From contig JAFGOY010000005.1 of NCBI GenBank assembly GCA_016926255.1, positions 1 through 64,000 of the forward strand: a DNA stretch of 64,000 bases, read 5' to 3'. This stretch comes from Anaerolineae bacterium. Lineage in GTDB: Bacteria; Chloroflexota; Anaerolineae; Aggregatilineales; UBA3940. Made by a program: the position numbers and the translations under genes. The notes under the pieces are model-generated. The model made no database searches. It had not been told where the DNA came from and was given only the letters and a program-made list of their open reading frames with translations. Positions 51,801 to 59,716 of the stretch are shown piece after piece. Position 1 is the stretch's first letter; each line of letters opens with the position of its first letter.

Positions 51801-52092
51801 AAAGCGGCAGCCCATAGCCGAAGCCCAAACCGGGTAAAAAACGCGGCCAGAGCTTACCGGCATGGCTCAAACCGATCAGCCGGGTGAGGTGCAGCGTCGA
51901 TTCGGTGCCGGAGGGCAGCGATCCGAAGAACAGCGGATGCAGCGCGGTGAGCGTCAGCACACCAACGACCAGCACGATCACCACCGAGCGCCCCCAGGGG
52001 GAACAGGTAAGCCAGCCCCAGAAAGCGCGGGCACGGCTTCGCACACCCTCTATGAACCACGCTATACGTGATGACCTCGGTCTGGTTATCAT
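48856..52092 (-). CDS. Very large multi-pass membrane protein (YfhO/PTPS-related type)
   Basis: A 1078-residue protein. About 14 hydrophobic segments fill residues 35-430 and another helix near 565-590 and 615-635; the rest is outside and beta-rich, with two repeated units of the style PLTLYWTPSG/HLTLYYQPQ and GVYTLQIALDD/GSYRLRVGW that look like duplicated carbohydrate-binding or sandwich domains at about 655-800 and 960-1075. The N-terminal LHPLFFGSLPSGTESTLHLTRL matches YfhO/PTPS-related membrane proteins. A distant relative of the gene at 43169, with a longer outer part. Probably a glycan-modifying or lipid-linked sugar enzyme; substrate unknown. Confidence 0.78.
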   Translation of the reverse strand: MITRPRSSRIAWFIEGVRSRARAFWGWLTCSPWGRSVVIVLVVGVLTLTALHPLFFGSLPSGTESTLHLTRLIGLSHAGKLWPRFLPGLGFGYGLPLFVTLSPLYLLFPELFHLLGMSFVGALLLSAALYTIFGALGAYRLGESWGGPLMGLVTTAAFVYSPYLLILWAGHGALSELLALALLAWNFFTLRRVAIGGRRGDLLLGAVLLAALLLADPAMSPVGFVLLFAYALALWWISPDPHRAFLRLTLAILLGAGLAAFFWVPALVEGEYLQLDRLIAGEGFATHFQSLRQVFSLPQTADLTRLSHPDRHPLGWPQLLLALAGAGLVARKGTRRHPERAPLRHWLLIAAPLLVGLVVLTLPASGLLWKAIPRLQLIRYPRRMISPASLILAAAAGSGMALAARRLRSGLLRGIAAGGIVLLLIIYSLPWLYTTFLPNDATGSIVDAQNIEREQLIQGAPLDAVSYPRWVTTLPDADRLTGLYAESDTIPRLQPNPAIAESQLRWDKDGGWMVFVAEEDTTLVFDWFYFPGWWALLDNEPVTIRPNTPDGLISIAVPEGIHLLEIGFSPTRVQLAAGIVSGVMLVILLVVLLAPRRALPIWSPPELPPIDQWPQAGPVFAGVLIAGLLAFSLKALVIDNIQSPFKTNRYSEGMIAGLDHPVDAVFGEQIRLIGYDLPDSAFRSGQSLPLTLYWTPSGRMIPQQIGGSLLLRDSAGIIVSQLDFAAPGGISTTEWVPGFYVSQPVDLPLPPGTPPGVYTLQIALDDPASGYNLGVIDAVGQSGILLDLAAVEVVSPRRAASTGDLEIGPLLNANLDGALTLVTMNTIPTGAEVGQPLPVIWVWRAREVPSGALDARLIWIDGEGEIAAVSRSVPPATGYPTDQWRKRDVWRGAHMLHVPGSLDAGRYDVAVQLVDAGGQPTGDQVVVGSMTVSTPPRSFELPPMQIAAAADWANGIRLLGYDLPQTRFSQGDGLHLTLYYQPQQPLTDNLTSVVQLIDEAGQVRAQWEQIPANGSRPTTGWAPGEVVDVAYGLVLGESIPPGSYRLRVGWKATPGGAISALADGGEFYILPQVIVIGA

Positions 52093-52161
52093 GCCGCCGA
52101 TATACCCTGCTAGAAACGCTTCAGCCGATTATACGATCAACCCCGGTAGAGAACACAAAAA

Positions 52162-52197
52162 GGACGACCCTTTCTGGCCAAAGGCCGTCGGTCGCCC
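52162..52197 (-). terminator. Terminator-like hairpin after the sugar dehydrogenase
   Basis: Outer GGACGACC/GGTCGCC pairs (one G-U) and an inner GGCC-AAA-GGCC hairpin; on the - strand it ends in CCTTTTTGTG. It lies 73 bases after the stop at 52270 and 70 bases before the next gene start. Confidence 0.6.
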
Positions 52198-52230
52198 CTG
52201 TCTATTCGTTTCGATAGGTGATCCAAAATT

Positions 52231-52266
52231 CCTATCCGAAGTTCGCGAAGCGAATTGTCGGATAGG
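52231..52266. repeat. 36-bp dispersed palindromic element, copy C
   Basis: Arms CCTATCCG/CGGATAGG and a 20-base core with an inner TTCGC-GAA-GCGAA hairpin. Read on the - strand, its core matches copy A at 15 of 20 positions, so the two share ancestry. It starts 3 bases after the dehydrogenase stop. Confidence 0.8.
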
Positions 52267-52269
52267 AGA

Positions 52270-53586
52270 CTACAGCAGTTCGACCAGCGCCTTCGGGTTC
52301 TTGATGTTCTTCAGCGCATTGCGCGTATCGACGATGATCCGGGCGTGCTCGGCAAGCCACGCATAGTCGATGGTCGTGTGGTCGGTGACGATCACCACGC
52401 AGTCGGCGGCGCTGACCGCTTCCTCGGTCAGGTCGACCGATTCCATCTTCAACCCTTCGTGGTGCATCGTCGGGACGAACGCATCGTGGTAGCTGACTTC
52501 CGCGCCCCGGTCTTGCAGCAGGTGGATGATATCGAGCGCCGGGCTTTCACGCAGGTCGTCGATGTCGCGCTTGTAGGCCACGCCCATCACCAGAACTTTC
52601 GCCCCGTTCACCGACTTTTTAACCGTGTTCAGCGTGTCCATCACCTTGGTGACGACATAGGGCGGCATGCTGCTGTTGATCTCTGAAGCCATCTCGATGA
52701 AGCGGGCGTTATAGTTGAGCGCCTTGAGCTTCCAGCTCAGGTAGAGCGGGTCGATCGGGATGCAGTGCCCACCCAGACCGGGGCCGGGATAGAAGGTCAT
52801 GAAGCCAAACGGCTTGGTGCTCGCTGCCTCGATCACTTCCCAGACGTTGACATCGAGCTTGTCGCACATAATCGCCATCTCGTTGACCAGCCCAATATTG
52901 ACCGCCCGGAAAGTGTTTTCGAGCAGCTTCACCATTTCCGCTGCTGCTGTCGAAGAGACAGGAATAATCGTGTTGATCGCCTTGCCGTATAACGCAGTGG
53001 CGACTTCGACGCAGTTGGGTGTCGCCCCGCCAATCACCTTCGGCGTGTTGCGCGTGTTATAAACCGGATTGCCGGGATCGACGCGCTCCGGGGAGAAGCA
53101 AATGAAGATGTCTTCGCCAAGCGTGAACCCGTTCTTCACCAATCGGGGGATGATCAACTCGTCGGTGGTGCCGGGATAGGTGGTGCTTTCCAGCACGATC
53201 AACTGCCCCTTGCGGCAATACTTGACGATCTCGTCGGTGGCGGCGATGATGTAGCTCATGTCGGGGTCTTTGGTCTTGCGCAGCGGCGTCGGGACGCAGA
53301 TGCTGATCGCATCGACCTCGCCCAGCACGCTGAAATCGGTGCTCGCCGAGATCAGCCCCTTATCGACCAGCCCGGCCAGTTCTTCAGTCGGCACGTCGGG
53401 GATGTAGCTGTGCCCCTCGTTGATCAGCCTGACCTTTTCGGCGTTCACGTCGACGCCCGTCACATGGTAGCCCTCTTTGGCAAACTCCACCACCAGCGGA
53501 AGCCCCACATACCCGATGCCGATCACGGCGATGCGAACTTCCCGGTTTTCGATTTTTTCTAGAAGTGTTTCTTTCATGGTACTCAC
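52270..53586 (-). CDS. Nucleotide-sugar dehydrogenase (UDP-GlcNAc/ManNAc type)
   Basis: A 438-residue NAD-dependent enzyme that oxidises the C6 hydroxyl of a UDP-sugar to a carboxylate. Rossmann motif AVIGIGYVGLPL near residue 20, catalytic Cys in GPGLGGHCIPIDP near 260, and the C-terminal VLVMGVAYKRDIDDLRESPA. HCIPIDP suggests the WecC/WbpA/TviB branch (UDP-HexNAc) rather than UDP-glucose. A GTG start is set by AGAGGACACCT; an ATG 9 bases downstream is possible. It is followed by copy C of the palindromic repeat. With the epimerase gene upstream it should supply a uronic-type sugar for the glycan cluster. Confidence 0.93.
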   Translation of the reverse strand: MSTMKETLLEKIENREVRIAVIGIGYVGLPLVVEFAKEGYHVTGVDVNAEKVRLINEGHSYIPDVPTEELAGLVDKGLISASTDFSVLGEVDAISICVPTPLRKTKDPDMSYIIAATDEIVKYCRKGQLIVLESTTYPGTTDELIIPRLVKNGFTLGEDIFICFSPERVDPGNPVYNTRNTPKVIGGATPNCVEVATALYGKAINTIIPVSSTAAAEMVKLLENTFRAVNIGLVNEMAIMCDKLDVNVWEVIEAASTKPFGFMTFYPGPGLGGHCIPIDPLYLSWKLKALNYNARFIEMASEINSSMPPYVVTKVMDTLNTVKKSVNGAKVLVMGVAYKRDIDDLRESPALDIIHLLQDRGAEVSYHDAFVPTMHHEGLKMESVDLTEEAVSAADCVVIVTDHTTIDYAWLAEHARIIVDTRNALKNIKNPKALVELL

Positions 53587-53674
53587 AGGTGTCCTCTTTG
53601 GATGCAAACAAATACCGGAAGCGATCAGCCCTCGCGAGCAGAAACGCTTGATCGTTCGTTGAATCAGCTCGAAT

Positions 53675-54646
53675 TTAATCGCTGCGATTTCGGAAATAGG
53701 CGATGACCTCGTCCAGAGTCTGGTCAAGGTTCTTCTGAGGTTTCCAGCCGATTACCCGGTCGATCTTTGAGATGTCTGGCTGGCGGCGCTGCATATCTTC
53801 GAAGCCCTCTTCGTAGGCTTCGTTGTAGGGGATCAGCCTGATCTCCGACTCGCTGCCCGCCCGCGCTTTGACCCGGTGGGCAAGTTCGTAGATGGTCACC
53901 TCTTCCTGCGTGCCGACGTTGAAGACTTCGCCGATGGCGGCGTCGTTTTCGGAAAGCAGCGTGACCGCATTGACGACATCGCTGACGTTGGCGAAGCAGC
54001 GTGTCTGCTGACCGTCACCGTAAACCTGGATGTCTTCACCGGCCAGAGCCCAGCGCACGAAGCGGGGGATCACCATGCCGTACTGGCCACGCTGGCGCGG
54101 TCCGACAGTGTTGAACAGCCTGAAGATCACCACCGGCAGGCCGATTTCCTTGTGGTAGGCCAGCGCCAGGAACTCGTCGAGCGCCTTGCTGGTCGCATAA
54201 CTCCACCGGCTGCGGGTGGTCGATCCCTGGATGCGGTCGTCGTCCTCGGCAAAGGGGGCCTTGTTGCTCTTGCCGTAAATCTCCGACGTCGAGGCAAGCA
54301 TCACCTTTTTACGGTAGCGCCGCGCCGTTTGCAGGACGATATTGGTGCCCATCACGTTTGTTTCGATGGTGTGGATCGGCCTACTGACGATCAGGCTGAC
54401 GCCGACCGCCGCCGCAAGGTGGAAAATCAGGTCGCACTCGCTGACCAGCCGGTCCATCACGTTGATGTTGGTGATCGTCTCGATGGCAAAGTGAAAACGC
54501 GGGTTGTCGGTCAGATGCGCGATATTCTCAAAACGCCCCGTCGACAGATCGTCGATGACGGTGACCTCGTAGCCCTTCGCCAGCAAAGCTTCGCATAAGT
54601 GGCTGCCGATGAAGCCGGCACCACCGGTAATTAACGCATGTGTCAT
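53675..54646 (-). CDS. NAD-dependent nucleotide-sugar epimerase/dehydratase
   Basis: A 323-residue extended SDR. GGAGFIGSHL at the N-terminus binds NAD; the catalytic set is STSEIYG plus YATSK near 155-159, and FRLFNTVGPRQ is the sugar-site motif. The group includes UDP-glucuronate decarboxylases and UDP-sugar 4-epimerases; paired with a TviB/WbpA-like dehydrogenase, a 4-epimerase (TviC-like) or decarboxylase role is likely. The start was moved to the ATG nearest the Rossmann motif; an in-frame ATG lies 21 bases upstream. The dehydrogenase gene lies downstream across an 88-base gap. Confidence 0.9.
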   Translation of the reverse strand: MTHALITGGAGFIGSHLCEALLAKGYEVTVIDDLSTGRFENIAHLTDNPRFHFAIETITNINVMDRLVSECDLIFHLAAAVGVSLIVSRPIHTIETNVMGTNIVLQTARRYRKKVMLASTSEIYGKSNKAPFAEDDDRIQGSTTRSRWSYATSKALDEFLALAYHKEIGLPVVIFRLFNTVGPRQRGQYGMVIPRFVRWALAGEDIQVYGDGQQTRCFANVSDVVNAVTLLSENDAAIGEVFNVGTQEEVTIYELAHRVKARAGSESEIRLIPYNEAYEEGFEDMQRRQPDISKIDRVIGWKPQKNLDQTLDEVIAYFRNRSD

Positions 54647-54765
54647 TGATTGTGTCCATTTGAGCATGTGCGGATGGGCTGATTCTGGTCACAAACCCTC
54701 CATCCAGGCTCTATACAGTGGCGTGGATTGTAGCAAGCCCCCCCTACTCTGTCCACCGGAATACC

Positions 54766-55494
54766 CTACGAACGCCAGTCGTTATTAAACCGCCGGGGGT
54801 CTTTCTTCTCCTCGTCTTCTTTTTCTTTTTTCTTTTGCTCTTCCTGCCGTTTGCGATAATACGCCTGACGCTCACGCACCGCATGGCAGCTAACCAACGC
54901 CATCAGTGAAGGGAAGAACAGTATGGTAAAAGGCCATTTGAGCAGCAGGAAGAAAAGCAGGAACGAAAACAATCCGGCTACGACAATCGTGTAGATCAGC
55001 GAGGCTGACACGGTCAGGGAACTTAAACGGAACGCTTCCTTTACTTTCGGCTCCTCCAGACTGACCAGGTAAGCCGGGACGTAAAACTGAACGATGATCC
55101 ACAGGATGGAAATCGACACCATCACCGAGCGGGCCGCCACTGCCCAGGTCGTCTCGATCTGGCTGTAATAGTAGACATTGAAAAGCGTCAGCCCGATCAT
55201 AAGCAGGTTGAGCGCCGCAAGAATCCACGCCCGCCCGAAATGCTGACGTGCCCCGTCGTACATATCGCGCAGTTTTATCACGCGCCCCTCAGCGACCTTA
55301 CTTGCAGCGGCATACATGCCGATCAGCGCCGGTGGGCCCAATACGATTGTAGCCATGCTCAGAACGACAATAAGGTTCATGCCAAGCATGATCAGGAACT
55401 CTTCGAACCAGTCGGCAAAGCCGCGTGCGATCACCCGCAGCGGCGCAGGCAGCCGCTCAATGAAATTTGATACTCTTCGGTATCGTTCAGACAC
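54766..55494 (-). CDS. YesL/DUF624-like membrane protein
   Basis: A 242-residue protein with five or six hydrophobic segments (about 30-205) and a very charged C-terminus (KKKEKEDEEKK). Its arrangement, with the N-terminal helix after GFADWFEEFLIMLGMN, resembles DUF624/YesL-type proteins often found near sugar-use genes. A GTG start follows GGGGGAATATC. Role unknown. Confidence 0.65.
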   Translation of the reverse strand: MSERYRRVSNFIERLPAPLRVIARGFADWFEEFLIMLGMNLIVVLSMATIVLGPPALIGMYAAASKVAEGRVIKLRDMYDGARQHFGRAWILAALNLLMIGLTLFNVYYYSQIETTWAVAARSVMVSISILWIIVQFYVPAYLVSLEEPKVKEAFRLSSLTVSASLIYTIVVAGLFSFLLFFLLLKWPFTILFFPSLMALVSCHAVRERQAYYRKRQEEQKKKEKEDEEKKDPRRFNNDWRS

Positions 55495-55520
55495 GATATT
55501 CCCCCTGACAAGTACACTTG

Positions 55521-56345
55521 TTAAACATCGAGATCGTAGATTTTCCGCCGGGGCCAGCCGGATTCTTCGGCCAGTGCCCTCGCCGCGCTGCTGCGCGATT
55601 CGCCCTGGGCCAGAAGGTCGGCGAGCCGGACGCGGATTTCATCTTCAGCCCATATTATTTCCGAATCGGGATCGGCCCCGGAAACGACCAGTGTGAACTC
55701 GCCGCGCGGCGGCTTCTGCGTGAAATAGTCCGCCGCCTCGTCGAGTGTCCCCCGCCAGATTTCCTCGTAGAGCTTGGTCAACTCCCGCGCCGCGCAGACC
55801 TCGCGCGGGCCGAGCACCGCTTGAAGATCGGCCAGCACGTCGAGCAGCCGGTGGGGAGCCACATAGAAAACCAGCGACCCTTCCCAGTTGCGCAGATCAG
55901 CCAGTACTGCTCGCCGCGCCGCCGATTTGCGGGGCAGGAACCCGACAAACGCAAATCGGTCGGTGGGCAACCCCGAAGCGACCACCGCCGGGAGCAGCGC
56001 ACTTGCACCGGGCAGCGGTACGACGGTCAGACCGGCAGCGATGGCGGCCTGGATCAACTCGAACCCCGGATCGGAGAGGCCCGGTGTTCCGGCATCCGAC
56101 ACCAGGGCGACATCGCCCACTGCCAGCTTTTCGAGAATCCGGTCGAGTTTGACCAGCTTGTTGTGCTCGTGATAGCTCGTCTGAGGCGTCTCGATCTCGT
56201 AATGGGCCAGCAGCCGCCCGGTGGTCCGGGTGTCCTCGGCGGCGATCAGGTCGACTTCACGCAGAACGCGCAGCGCCCTCAGGGTGATATCTTCCAGGTT
56301 CCCAATTGGCGTGGGGACAATGTAGAGAATTCCAGCCATAGCCAT
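55521..56345 (-). CDS. rsmI: 16S rRNA (cytidine(1402)-2'-O)-methyltransferase RsmI
   Basis: A 274-residue SAM-dependent methyltransferase that 2'-O-methylates C1402 of 16S rRNA. Diagnostic motifs: LYIVPTPIGNLEDITLRALRVL at the start (seen in two parts), AAEDTRTTGRLL, ALVSDAGTPGLSDPGFEL and PLPGASALLPAVVASGLPTD. Length is standard. No clear ribosome site; a second ATG 6 bases downstream is an alternative start. Confidence 0.96.
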   Translation of the reverse strand: MAMAGILYIVPTPIGNLEDITLRALRVLREVDLIAAEDTRTTGRLLAHYEIETPQTSYHEHNKLVKLDRILEKLAVGDVALVSDAGTPGLSDPGFELIQAAIAAGLTVVPLPGASALLPAVVASGLPTDRFAFVGFLPRKSAARRAVLADLRNWEGSLVFYVAPHRLLDVLADLQAVLGPREVCAARELTKLYEEIWRGTLDEAADYFTQKPPRGEFTLVVSGADPDSEIIWAEDEIRVRLADLLAQGESRSSAARALAEESGWPRRKIYDLDV

Positions 56346-56426
56346 TCACAATACCAGATAAGGGCGACGGCATTTCTGGCCCCGTCGCCCCATTAATCGA
56401 CCGTCATCAGTAACCATCGAAATCGC

Positions 56427-57239
56427 TCAGTCAGGCCCCACCTGAACAAAATTCACGATGGCAATATTCTCGCTGCACGAATCGGATGTTTCGACAACAA
56501 CGTTATCAGAAAGGGCCATCCCCGTTTCGCTCACCAGCTTCACCGTAAACGTTCCGGCATACGGGCTGGCATCGATATAAATCTCATAGCCTGCCGGGCC
56601 GTACTGCGTGGCATTCCCGGTGAAATCCAGCGCGGAGAACAGGTCGCCACCTTCGGCAACCACCGGCACGCCGAGCAGTGGGTCGCCATCGCCGTCAAAT
56701 ACCTGCCCGGCAATTGCCATATAGTTGCAGCCCTCCGCGCCAAGATGCGACATATAGGCGACCGAGGCTTGCAGGTCGAAGGGAAAACCGGTTTGCGTCA
56801 GCGTGGCTTCGAGGGGAGCAATCGCCCCGGTTGCAGTGAGTGCTGGTGTCTGGGTGGCCGAAGGCTCGTCGGTTGGGAAAGCAATCGGCGGGGTATTCGT
56901 CGGCTCGACGGCGATCTCCGGGGTGGGTGTCTCTTCCGGAGTCGGCGACATCTTCGGCATGTCGATTTCCCCCAACACCTGCACCGACTCCAGTGAAAAC
57001 AGAGTCGGCGTTGGCTGGGGAGTCGCCGGTGGAAACGGGTTGATCGCCAGCGTGGGGTTGCGGATCAGCAGAACGGTGACGATGCAGCAGCCCACCGTAG
57101 CCGCCAGGAAGAACAACGATATCGTATTGTAGATCAGGTTACGCTCGCGCGGGCTGCGTGTTGGGCCAACCGATTTTACTTCTTCAAGCGTCGCCGGTTG
57201 GTCGGCGGCGAAATCGCCGAACGGGTCGAAATCACTCAC
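56427..57239 (-). CDS. Anchored protein with Thr/Pro linker and Cys-paired beta domain
   Basis: A 270-residue protein: a cytosolic N-terminus of about 30 residues, one membrane segment (about 38-60), a long linker rich in Pro, Thr and Ala (62-145) and a C-terminal domain of about 105 residues. That domain starts at a Cys in GCNYMAIAGQVFDGDGDPL and ends with DSCSENIAIVNFVQVG, so two conserved Cys may join its ends; the GQVFDGDGDPLLGVPV run resembles carboxypeptidase-regulatory-like folds. The gene just upstream encodes the same layout, so they are tandem paralogues. A GTG start with TGGAGATTCTTTA upstream. Role unknown, likely cell-surface display. Confidence 0.75.
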   Translation of the reverse strand: MSDFDPFGDFAADQPATLEEVKSVGPTRSPRERNLIYNTISLFFLAATVGCCIVTVLLIRNPTLAINPFPPATPQPTPTLFSLESVQVLGEIDMPKMSPTPEETPTPEIAVEPTNTPPIAFPTDEPSATQTPALTATGAIAPLEATLTQTGFPFDLQASVAYMSHLGAEGCNYMAIAGQVFDGDGDPLLGVPVVAEGGDLFSALDFTGNATQYGPAGYEIYIDASPYAGTFTVKLVSETGMALSDNVVVETSDSCSENIAIVNFVQVGPD

Positions 57240-57281
57240 TAAAGAATCTCCAGAATAGGCCGCTAACCGAGCTTACCAGGA

Positions 57282-58046
57282 TCACTGAATCTGGTCAAAG
57301 ACCAGCAGTGCCAGGTTTTTGTCACAGCTTGGAACGGTAACAACCGGGACCGCATCGGACAGCGCCTTGCCACCTGATGTTTGAAGCTGGACGACAAAGT
57401 TTCCACTGATCGGCGCGCTGTCAAGATAGAGTTCCCAACCGCTGGCCCCGTATTCGGTCTTGCTGCCAGTGACACGGGTTTCGTCTATGCCGCCCCCGGT
57501 AATATGAACCGTGATGCCCACCGCGTGCTTCCCCTGCAAGTTGAACACCACCCCGGCGATGCCCGCCCAATCACAGCCCGCGGTATTTGCAAAGTTGGTT
57601 GTGTAGGTAACCTCGCCATCGCGCAGGATGTAATCAAAAGGCGCGCGGGTGGGAGTGAGCGTTGCCGTCGGCGTGGCGCTGGGTGTCAGTGTTTCGGTCG
57701 GCGTCTGGGTGATCGTCGGCGTGTTGGTCGGCGTTGGCGTGATCGTCGGCGTCATACTGGGCGTGAGGGTGATCGTCGGCGTGAGGGTGATCGTCGGCGT
57801 GAGGGTGAGTGTCACTGTCGGCGATGGCGTGTACGACGCGTTAGGCGTCGGCCCGACAACGGTCGGTGTGAAGGTTGGCAGCGTAAACAGGGTCGGTTCG
57901 GGCGTCTCCGGCTGCGTGTTCCCCCGGTTCGCCAGGGCAGTGGATACGACTACACAGCAGGCTACAACGGTAAGCGCCAACATCGCCGCCGTGACGAGGT
58001 TATAAATCTGTACGCGATTTCCTTTTTCCGGAGACTCGTCAAGCAT
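57282..58046 (-). CDS. Anchored protein with Thr/Pro repeats and Cys-paired beta domain
   Basis: A 254-residue protein like that of the next gene: N-terminus, membrane segment (about 14-36), an extended Thr/Pro linker with tandem TLTPTI units (about 50-140) and a C-terminal domain of about 100 residues from [20 protein letters not shown] to [15 protein letters not shown], with the same two Cys and the [19 protein letters not shown] core. AAGGAGCAGCAAA precedes the ATG. The stop is 43 bases from the next start, so both are made from one transcript. Confidence 0.75.
   Translation of the reverse strand: MLDESPEKGNRVQIYNLVTAAMLALTVVACCVVVSTALANRGNTQPETPEPTLFTLPTFTPTVVGPTPNASYTPSPTVTLTLTPTITLTPTITLTPSMTPTITPTPTNTPTITQTPTETLTPSATPTATLTPTRAPFDYILRDGEVTYTTNFANTAGCDWAGIAGVVFNLQGKHAVGITVHITGGGIDETRVTGSKTEYGASGWELYLDSAPISGNFVVQLQTSGGKALSDAVPVVTVPSCDKNLALLVFDQIQ
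57755..57812. repeat. Tandem 18-bp repeats coding for a Thr/Pro linker
   Basis: About three near-perfect copies of an 18-base unit (GTGAGGGTGATCGTCGGC on the + strand) encode repeated Thr-Leu-Thr-Pro-Thr-Ile. Such repeats change in number by slippage, so linker length may vary between strains. Confidence 0.75.
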
Positions 58047-58098
58047 TTTGCTGCTCCTTCCCGGTTTCCAGCCGCCCTCACCAGCAGGGCTTTATGAT

Positions 58099-59025
58099 CT
58101 ACGACGCAAACGTGACAAGCTGCTGGATATCGGCACCGTCACGTAGTTCCTGACGCCAGTCTTGAATGGCCTGATCCAGCAAACGCTGGCGTGTTTCGAA
58201 TTCGATCTCGCGTGCCGGGTCGAACTCAAGAGTCTCGACGATGTGGAACCCCCACGCGCTGGAAATGACCCCGCTCACCTGCCCCGGCTGCTGGCTGAAA
58301 GCAGCCTCCTCGACTTCCGGGACGAGCAGCCCACCCCGCGGGAACCATCCGAGGTCGCCACCGGTGGAAGCAGTCGTCACGTCGACCGAATGGGCCGCTG
58401 CCAGTTCAGCGAAATCCTCGCCGCTGTTCAGCCTCACCAGAATATCCTGCGCTTCGGCTTCCGTTTTCACCAGGATATGCCGGGCATGGACATGCTCGGC
58501 GGCGGTCGGCACTGCTTCGATGACCGGTCCTAACAGTTCGCCAGTCAGCAGGTCAAGACGCAGCACTTCACGGAACTCGTCCTGTGTGTAGTAGTTCGCC
58601 TTGATCCAGTTGTCAAAGTATTCCGCACCGGTTTCGGCGATCATCGTGTTGATCTCGGCATCGACCGCTTCGTCGGTGATTATAATCCCCTGCTGTGCGG
58701 CGAGCTGACGCAGCAGTTCGTTTTCGACCAGCAGGTTGAGCACCTGCTGCTGGTAGCCTGCCTGATCGGCCACTTCATATCCCAGCGCCGCCTGCCCCGC
58801 TTCAAAGCGGGCCAACTCGCGCTGGTAGGTAACCAGACTGATCGGCTGACCATTGACGATCACCGCGATCTCTTCTTCTTCGACATTACCCGCAGCGCTT
58901 TCTTCCTGCTGAGGAGCGCCCGGTGTATAGTTCATCGACGGTGTTGGGGCCACCGGCCCTGCACACCCTGCAAAAACAAGGCAGGCCAGCAAACCGGCCA
59001 ACCCGTATCTCTTTACCAAAACCAA
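58099..59025 (-). CDS. Peptidyl-prolyl isomerase lipoprotein (PrsA/SurA type)
   Basis: A 308-residue protein. The signal ends in LVFAGC, a clear lipobox, so the mature protein starts at that Cys and is lipid-anchored. A SurA-like N-terminal chaperone part (VNGQPISLVTYQRELARFE) is followed by a PpiC/rotamase domain near 180-275: HARHILVKTEAEAQDI, FAELAAAHSVD, GGDLGWFPRG and VSGVISSAWGFHIVETLE. It should help exported proteins fold outside the membrane. A TTG start, with GAGG 10 bases upstream, is the only reasonable one. Confidence 0.92.
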   Translation of the reverse strand: MVLVKRYGLAGLLACLVFAGCAGPVAPTPSMNYTPGAPQQEESAAGNVEEEEIAVIVNGQPISLVTYQRELARFEAGQAALGYEVADQAGYQQQVLNLLVENELLRQLAAQQGIIITDEAVDAEINTMIAETGAEYFDNWIKANYYTQDEFREVLRLDLLTGELLGPVIEAVPTAAEHVHARHILVKTEAEAQDILVRLNSGEDFAELAAAHSVDVTTASTGGDLGWFPRGGLLVPEVEEAAFSQQPGQVSGVISSAWGFHIVETLEFDPAREIEFETRQRLLDQAIQDWRQELRDGADIQQLVTFAS

Positions 59026-59056
59026 TCTCTGATTGCCTCACCTGTTCCATGTAGGT

Positions 59057-59096
59057 AAAAACCGATAAGGTCTGTCATGACAATCCTTCCGGTTTT
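59057..59096 (-). terminator. Terminator-like hairpin between the EF-like gene and the PpiC gene
   Basis: Stem AAAACCG with CGGTTTT and an inner AAGG/CCTT pair around a 16-base loop; on the - strand it ends in TTTTTACC. It lies 120 bases after the stop at 59216. Confidence 0.5.
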
Positions 59097-59215
59097 CACG
59101 TAAGCTCAACCTGGGTTAAATCAATTGTAGTGATTATCTGCCAAAGCAAAAACAGTCTACTCGGAAGTAGGGCTTTTGGCAAGACTGCCGGGAGGCACCC
59201 CCTGCATCATGATGA

Positions 59216-59479
59216 TCATTCAATGACATACGGATAGATCCAATCGCCTTTTTGCACCCGGTCGATGACCTGCAGGGCAATTTCCTGGTCGGCAAACGCC
59301 TCGTCGATAGGTTCGTGTTCGATTTGCATGCTTTCAACCTGCTGGATGAAATTGGTCATGCCGCCGTAAATCTGAACCCAATCGCCGATGGCAAGATGAT
59401 CCCAGAGATGGATCACCGCCACGCCTATCCGGTTGAAATAATGAGTAACCTCTCCAATAGGTTGAAGTTCCTCGCCCAT
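59216..59479 (-). CDS. Translation elongation factor-like small protein
   Basis: An 87-residue beta-barrel protein that resembles EF-Tu domain II, in the family annotated as translation elongation factor-like protein, often encoded near U32 peptidases. Key text: IGEVTHYFNRIGVAVIHLWD, LAIGDWVQIYGGMTNF and VESMQIEHEPIDEA. It has no GTPase domain. GGGGGGATCAGACG precedes the ATG. It is divergent from feoB. Function not settled. Confidence 0.82.
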   Translation of the reverse strand: MGEELQPIGEVTHYFNRIGVAVIHLWDHLAIGDWVQIYGGMTNFIQQVESMQIEHEPIDEAFADQEIALQVIDRVQKGDWIYPYVIE

Positions 59480-59616
59480 CGTCTGATCCCCCCATCCCTC
59501 TTTATTTCTGTCAGTATATCACAGAAGGCAGAATTTACTGCGCAGGAAACGATCGGGTACAATTGCCGGGCTTTTGCACACGGACAATCATCACCCGGTG
59601 ACATGACGTTTTACAC

Positions 59617-59644
59617 TGACATGATTTTTAGCCATGCCTATAAT
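59617..59644 (+). promoter_or_regulatory. Promoter of the feo operon
   Basis: TGACAT at 59617-59622, a 16-base spacer and a consensus TATAAT at 59639-59644, giving a strong sigma-70 type promoter reading towards feoB. Confidence 0.7.
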
Positions 59645-59650
59645 TTTGTA

Positions 59651-59664
59651 TAAGGTCACCCTTA
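59651..59664. promoter_or_regulatory. Putative DtxR/IdeR operator
   Basis: An inverted repeat TAAGG-TCAC-CCTTA lies 7 bases downstream of the -10 box, over the expected start of transcription. The TnAGG...CCTnA form is near that of DtxR-family boxes, and the operon itself ends in a DtxR-family gene. Binding by that protein would give iron-dependent repression. Confidence 0.55.
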
Positions 59665-59716
59665 CAATTACTTATCACACACGACAGGCGAGCAAGAAGG
59701 AACGAAACAGCAAGAC

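Noticed and set aside
57755-57812. Short tandem repeats that could be taken for a CRISPR array
   Set aside because: Units are 18 bp, adjacent without spacers, and in frame within a Thr/Pro linker; no cas genes are nearby.
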